DNA of 18,480 bases, from contig NZ_JALAGT010000050.1 of assembly GCF_022712295.1 (NCBI RefSeq), positions 1 to 18,480 on the forward strand, written 5' to 3'. The number at the start of each line of letters is the position of its first letter. Positions within the stretch are counted from its first letter, which is position 1. The notes under the pieces are model-generated. The model was not told the DNA's origin, ran no database searches, and worked only from the letters and a program-made list of their open reading frames with translations. The translations under genes were made by a program, and so were the position numbers. Positions 14,813 to 18,480 of the stretch are shown one piece after another. Source of the stretch: Galactobacter sp. Lineage in GTDB: Bacteria > Actinomycetota > Actinomycetes > Actinomycetales > Micrococcaceae.

Positions 14813-15192
14813 TCTGTCTCCGTTCCATCAAGGGTTGCGAAAACCCCTGAGGTTCGGCGACGACCGCACGCCATGAAGGGGCACGGTCCATCCAACTGAA
14901 GATCACAGAAACTGTGAACGTAAAATCCTTGAAATCAGTAGCTGCATACCCCTTTTTCCAATACATTGTTATGTATCAGCGTTCGGTAAGAGTCTCATGA
15001 TAAACGGAACAGGGTGATGGTTTGACCATCCGTGTTTTCGTGAACCCGATGGCACTGCCCTACGTAGTCTGCCGATGGCCGATCAGTACTTTTCTCCCCG
15101 ACCACCAGTAGAGATCCACGCCACCCTGTCAGCCCCGCCGAGCCCCAACGCAGCTCCTCACGAAACGAGAGTCCGTAGTCAGCGGATCCGGA
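14813..15192 (-). promoter_or_regulatory. Upstream region of the pilus operon with three short palindromes
   Basis: A 380-bp gap without a gene. Its middle (about 14900-15010) is notably AT-rich. Perfect palindromes are TCACAG-AAA-CTGTGA (14903-14917), ATACAT-TGTT-ATGTAT (14961-14976) and GATGGT-TTG-ACCATC (15016-15030). On the - strand TGAGAC followed 16 bases later by TACATA is a possible promoter whose -10 would fall in the second palindrome, leaving a 5' leader of roughly 145 nt. No clear intrinsic terminator for the preceding HTTM gene was found near 15190. Confidence 0.45.
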
Positions 15193-16392
15193 TCAAGCCG
15201 TCTTCGTCCAGAGCCGACGCATATGGGCAGCGGCCGTGGTCCACGATTTCTCGGTGACGAAGATGAAGTCGATGGCGATCATGGCCAGGGAGAACCAGGG
15301 CAGGCCCATCAGCAAGGCGATTCCGAGGTGGAAGCCCATGATCCCGATCAAGGCGACCACGCGGGTGGGGTGGGTCAACAGCATGGCCGGGAAGCAGAAC
15401 TGGATGATGATGGAACCCCAGCTGGCGATGGCCACGCTGATGCCGAAGGTGGTTGCCAGGGTGGACAGTTCCGGCCAGGTGCCGAACTGAACGGTGTGCA
15501 GCGGGTCGTAGACGGCCCAGCCCTCCTGCCAGGGTTTCCCGCCCGCCTTGTACAAGGCACCGGAGGCATACACGAAGCAGACCTGCGCGGTCAGGGCGAT
15601 CAATGCGAGGTTGTTGAACAGGGACCCGATCTCCGGCTTGGACTCGAAGATCGGTTCACCTCGCCACACGCGCAATGGCCATGAGCCGCGGCTCCCCTGA
15701 CCGGTACCCGCAGGCAACGCGGCCAGCTTGCGACGCCGTCTGGCATCCAGCGACCACACCCGGCACGGATCCGCGAAGAAGAGCAGCAGCAGGGCGATGC
15801 GATACATGTTGTCGCCCTGATCGCCCAGCATGTCGTTGGCCTCGATGAAGGACACCCAGCCGAAGAAGTAGAACGGCAGCACCAGTTTGAAGCGGTACCC
15901 CAGCATGATCAGCACGGCCAGGACGCCGAGCAGCAGGTAGAAGAACGTGTACCAGCCGCCATGGATTGAGAGCCTGTGGAACAGGGAGAAGATCCAGATC
16001 CGAGGGAAGTCCGAGTCCGAGGCGACGTATTCGCCGTTCCACATGGAGCCGGGACCGAACGCATACAGGCGGGTGCGCCAATTCGTGGCCAGCAGGCCGA
16101 TACCCACCACACCGAACATCATGCGGGTCACCGTGAGCCCGTGGGCGGCCTTCTTCCCGTCAAGCAGCCAGTTCTCGCAGAACGCGTAGACACGCACCAC
16201 GGTGCGCCCCAGCAGGGCCAGCAACGCCTTGATCGCGGCCCAGAGGAACCGGCCGAACCTGGTCGCGAGCGCTAGGACACCGACCATCTGAACCGACTGC
16301 CCGACGTCGTGCCTTGCCGCCTTGGCGGCCCCACCGGCGCCCCCGGCGCCGGACTTGCCCTGCCCGGACGTGTTCTTCTGCGCGGTGCTCAC
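15193..16392 (-). CDS. HTTM domain membrane protein (vitamin K-dependent carboxylase-related)
   Basis: The protein has 399 residues from a GTG that overlaps the upstream stop by 4 bases (GTGA), implying translational coupling. The N-terminal 30 residues are a Gly/Ala/Lys-rich flexible tail. About eight hydrophobic segments follow from 38 to 380, with HTTM-type landmarks: LTVTRMMFGVVGIGLL (86-101), the segment FPRIWIFSLF, FGWVSFIEANDMLGDQGDNMYRIALLLLFFADPCRVWSLD (177-216), and SGALYKAGGKPWQEGWAVYDPLH (278-299). The last resembles the Lys-containing block of gamma-glutamyl carboxylase, where a Lys before the Trp is the vitamin K base; Lys282 or Lys286 is the counterpart candidate. Whether it carboxylates anything is unknown; the family is broad. 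The partner gene is DUF5819. Confidence 0.88.
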   Translation of the reverse strand: MSTAQKNTSGQGKSGAGGAGGAAKAARHDVGQSVQMVGVLALATRFGRFLWAAIKALLALLGRTVVRVYAFCENWLLDGKKAAHGLTVTRMMFGVVGIGLLATNWRTRLYAFGPGSMWNGEYVASDSDFPRIWIFSLFHRLSIHGGWYTFFYLLLGVLAVLIMLGYRFKLVLPFYFFGWVSFIEANDMLGDQGDNMYRIALLLLFFADPCRVWSLDARRRRKLAALPAGTGQGSRGSWPLRVWRGEPIFESKPEIGSLFNNLALIALTAQVCFVYASGALYKAGGKPWQEGWAVYDPLHTVQFGTWPELSTLATTFGISVAIASWGSIIIQFCFPAMLLTHPTRVVALIGIMGFHLGIALLMGLPWFSLAMIAIDFIFVTEKSWTTAAAHMRRLWTKTA

Positions 16393-17312
16393 GAGTTGTT
16401 CTCCTCGTACTGGTGGTAGAGGCGGCGGAACGTCTTGGCGAAGTCCTCATCGTTCTGATGGGCGGCCACTTGGATTCCGCGCCAACCCGTGGGGGTGTAC
16501 TGGACGCCGGGGCGCTTGGCGTCGGCGTCGTTGCGCTGGGCGAAGGGGATCACGTTCTGACGTTCCATGCGGTACTGCACCCGCACCACGTCCTTGCCCC
16601 ACACAGCACGGGCCACCTGAGTGGAGTACCGCACCGCACGGAAGTCGGCCTCGATATATCCGGGAACCATGCCGGCTTTCTCGGTGGTGACCTTCTTCCC
16701 GTTCTTGTCCACAGGGTCCTTGAGCGTGGATGAGAGCCGGTTTGACCAGTCGTCGTTGTAGTAGTTCAGACCGGCGATGCGCTGCTGTTCCTTGTCCAGC
16801 TTCTGGTAGGCGGACCGGTAGTCCGAGGCCAGGCTGATGGATTGTCCGGCGGCTCGTGCCGGAAAGAGCTTGTGTGTCATCATCTGGGTCTCGATGTCGG
16901 TCACCGGGATCCAGTCCTTCGTGATCTCCTCATCGCCCGCCTTCACCACGGCGCGCACGAACATGCGGTTGTCGCCGTTGATGGGTTCCGGGGCGAACAC
17001 CGACCAGGACTGTCCAAACACTGGAAGCATGTAGTTGCTGAGGGCGTCCCCCGGGATCACGTTGCGGGCCGGCCCTGCGGGGGCGATCCAGACGAAACTG
17101 GCGAAGACGTGCCAGGCCGTGAACGCGGCGGCCGCGACCATGATGCCGCGGACCCACCAGCTGCGCTTCTTGAGCTGGGACCGTTCGGCGGGCCGAGCGG
17201 TCTCCTCTGCTGCGGCGCTCTCGTCCTCAGCGGCAGGAGCCTGGTTGGCCCGCGAGTCCGGGCTGGCCCCCCGGTGCGTCTCCTTCGCGGAGTCCTTGGC
17301 TGGGTGACCCAC
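16389..17312 (-). CDS. DUF5819 family single-pass membrane protein
   Basis: The protein has 307 residues. The start is GTG 17312, with GAGAAGGGA placed 6 bases before it; an open frame extends 120 bp upstream but lacks similarity and a ribosome site. Residues 1-50 are an Ala/Glu-rich polar tail ending in a basic LKKRSWW, then one TM helix (about 54-76, IMVAAAAFTAWHVFASFVWIAP). The outside domain has the DUF5819 signature FGQSWSVFAPEPINGDNRMFVRAVV (99-123) and continues as a mixed alpha/beta domain to the end. No catalytic motif is recognised. Gene pairs of DUF5819 with HTTM proteins are known to recur in actinobacteria, and the 4-base overlap with the HTTM gene suggests the two proteins form a complex in the membrane. 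The function is unknown. Confidence 0.85.
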   Translation of the reverse strand: MGHPAKDSAKETHRGASPDSRANQAPAAEDESAAAEETARPAERSQLKKRSWWVRGIMVAAAAFTAWHVFASFVWIAPAGPARNVIPGDALSNYMLPVFGQSWSVFAPEPINGDNRMFVRAVVKAGDEEITKDWIPVTDIETQMMTHKLFPARAAGQSISLASDYRSAYQKLDKEQQRIAGLNYYNDDWSNRLSSTLKDPVDKNGKKVTTEKAGMVPGYIEADFRAVRYSTQVARAVWGKDVVRVQYRMERQNVIPFAQRNDADAKRPGVQYTPTGWRGIQVAAHQNDEDFAKTFRRLYHQYEENNS

Positions 17313-17493
17313 GTCAGGTCCCTTCTCGTCAGGTGTGTCACCGTGCACGGGGCAATCGGTGACGCGCAGTGATAAGCCAGACAAGCCTAGGTCTGTTCGG
17401 GCGGAGAAATCACGTTCCAAACTCAACGCCAAGCGCCGAGTGGACCTCCCGGACCGGCTTCGGCTGGCCTGGGAACGACAAAGCTGCGACGGA

Positions 17494-18417
17494 TCAACGG
17501 AACTCCTCCGGCACCGGGATCCCGTGATCGACCAACGCCGTGAGCGCGGCCAGGTATCCGCTCATGCCGTGAACGCCGGGGCCGGGAACGGAGGAACCGG
17601 AACCCAAATAGAGATTCTTGACCGGGGTACGCCATGGAGCCGTTGCCAGAATCGGGCGCGCGATCATCGTTGTGAGGCCCAGTGCGCCGGAGGCGATGTC
17701 CCCGCCGACGTAGTTGGGGTTGTACTCCTCGGAGGCCGCAGCCGAGGTGTGCTGCACGTGCAACACTCTCTCTCGCAACCCTGGCGCATGGGCCTCGAGG
17801 ATGTCCAGCAGCAGCTCGGTCTGATCACGGTCGTTGCCCGCGGGCGAATGACAGTAGGCCCACAGAACGTGTTCGCCCTCGGGAGCCCTGGAGGGATCCA
17901 CGACGCTGGGCTGCACCGCGAGCACGAACGGTTCGGCCGGGAAACGCCCCTTGGCCACCTCGGCCTCCGCCCCCGCCACGTGAGCAAACGTCCCTCCCAC
18001 ATGCACCGTGGGCGCCTTCGCCAGCATCGGATCGCTCCACGGCACGGGCCCTGACAGCGCGACGTCGATCTTGGAGATCCCCGCCCCATACCGGGTGCGC
18101 TCCAGCTTGCGGCGATAGCGGGCGGGCAGAGCCCGCCCACCCAAGCGCGCCAGCGCGGCGGCCGACGTATCGGCAACCACCAGATCGTCGGGCACCTCGT
18201 CCAAGGACTCGATCCAGCGTCCGGTGACGAGCGAGCCTCCGTGCGCCACGACGTCGGACATCAGGGTGTCGGTGAGCACCTGCGCGCCGCCCAGCGGGAC
18301 CGGCCACCCTGCAGGGCCGTGGGCGGCCGCTGCAAGCACCAGGCCGGCGGCCGCCGCCGGGAATGACGGAACGCGGGACAGGCCATGGGCCAAGGCACCG
18401 GAGAGCAAAGAGGTGTC
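17494..18417 (-). pseudogene. Phytoene dehydrogenase-like FAD oxidoreductase, 5'-truncated remnant
   Basis: About 308 residues read open to 18417, where TAA (18420-18418) blocks the frame. The sequence matches the middle and end of NAD(P)/FAD-dependent oxidoreductases of the phytoene desaturase-like group: SLLSGALAHGLSRVPSFPAAAAGLVLAAAAH then GWPVPLGGAQVLTDTL, VVADTSAAAL, SKIDVALSGPVPW, HVLWAYCHSPAG, and the C-terminal FAD-contact block NLYLGSGSSVPGPGVHGMSGYLAA. Family members are about 480-530 residues and begin with a GxGxxG Rossmann motif, which is absent here. A TTG at 18408 could start a 304-residue protein, but without the FAD-binding half it should be inactive. The 60 bp beyond 18417 does not resemble the family in any frame, so insertion, deletion or rearrangement at about 18418 is likely. 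The rest of the gene may lie outside the window. Confidence 0.7.
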
Positions 18418-18480
18418 TTAATCACATCGCCAACGCAGACCCACCAGTGAGACGGCAAGTTCAAGTAAGCGCCGTCCGAA
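18418..18480. other. Foreign-looking sequence abutting the broken oxidoreductase
   Basis: The final 63 bases do not continue the oxidoreductase frame. On the - strand one frame reads open into the TAA at 18418 (ending RWRCD), another stays open across the junction. It may be the end of an insertion sequence or another rearranged segment, but no terminal repeat can be confirmed from so little sequence. Confidence 0.3.

Noticed and set aside
14903..14917. CRP/GlxR-type binding site in the pilus upstream region
   Set aside because: The arms are TCACAG...CTGTGA, the reverse order of the TGTGA-N6-TCACA consensus, so it is not a standard CRP-family site.
18418..18480. Assignment of the terminal 63 bases to a named insertion sequence family
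   Set aside because: Too short; no terminal inverted repeat or transposase motif can be established inside the window.

Overview
The window looks like high-GC Gram-positive (actinobacterial) chromosome, probably order Micrococcales. The evidence is the strong GC bias at third codon positions, GTG starts, LPXTG-anchored Spa-type pilus genes with a class C sortase, and actinobacterial families such as DUF4913, DUF5819/HTTM and DUF6923-like. The genus cannot be fixed from sequence reading alone.

Region 1 (1-~3765, + strand) is the right end of an integrative conjugative or mobilisable element. It holds the 3' end of a TraG/TraD/VirD4-type coupling protein, an SSB-like protein, a DUF4913 protein, a small conserved-looking ORF, and a large serine recombinase. 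The recombinase frame has no stop at the element end. It runs antisense through the intrinsic terminator and the body of a tRNA-Ala(GGC) gene (3825-3897, - strand). The junction with ordinary chromosome therefore probably lies just before or within that terminator-tRNA unit.

Region 2 (3825-~9610) is chromosomal housekeeping and efflux: tRNA-Ala with a recognisable promoter, an AI-2E-family membrane protein, a TetR regulator, a pyridoxamine-phosphate-oxidase-fold flavoprotein, and a divergent TetR / DHA2-type 14-TM drug exporter pair with a 14-nt palindromic operator in the shared promoter. Two convergent gene junctions (5549-5609 and 7017-7083) carry related long palindromes with the same stem sequence. 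They are probably a reused bidirectional terminator family.

Region 3 (9619-14812, - strand) is a complete three-gene sortase-assembled pilus operon. Its order is a large LPLTG tip/adhesin (891 aa), an LPLTG major shaft pilin with a full WxxxVxVYPK pilin motif (460 aa), and a class C sortase (315 aa). A 13-bp perfect hairpin sits between tip and shaft genes. A 14-bp perfect GC-rich hairpin lies inside the first 20 codons of the sortase. Together they suggest post-transcriptional setting of the tip:shaft:sortase ratio. Three short palindromes lie in the 380-bp upstream region.

Region 4 (15193-18480, - strand) has a translationally coupled DUF5819-HTTM membrane pair (the HTTM domain is related to vitamin-K-dependent gamma-carboxylase) of unknown function. 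Upstream is the C-terminal part of a phytoene-dehydrogenase-like FAD oxidoreductase. Its N-terminal FAD-binding half is missing and an in-frame stop precedes the remnant, so the gene looks interrupted right at the window edge.

I found no CRISPR array, rRNA, or unmistakable new defence system. The best candidates for something undescribed are the DUF5819-HTTM pair, the RNA structures in the pilus operon, the leader peptide/terminator/hairpin stack ahead of the recombinase, and the shared palindromes at convergent junctions.
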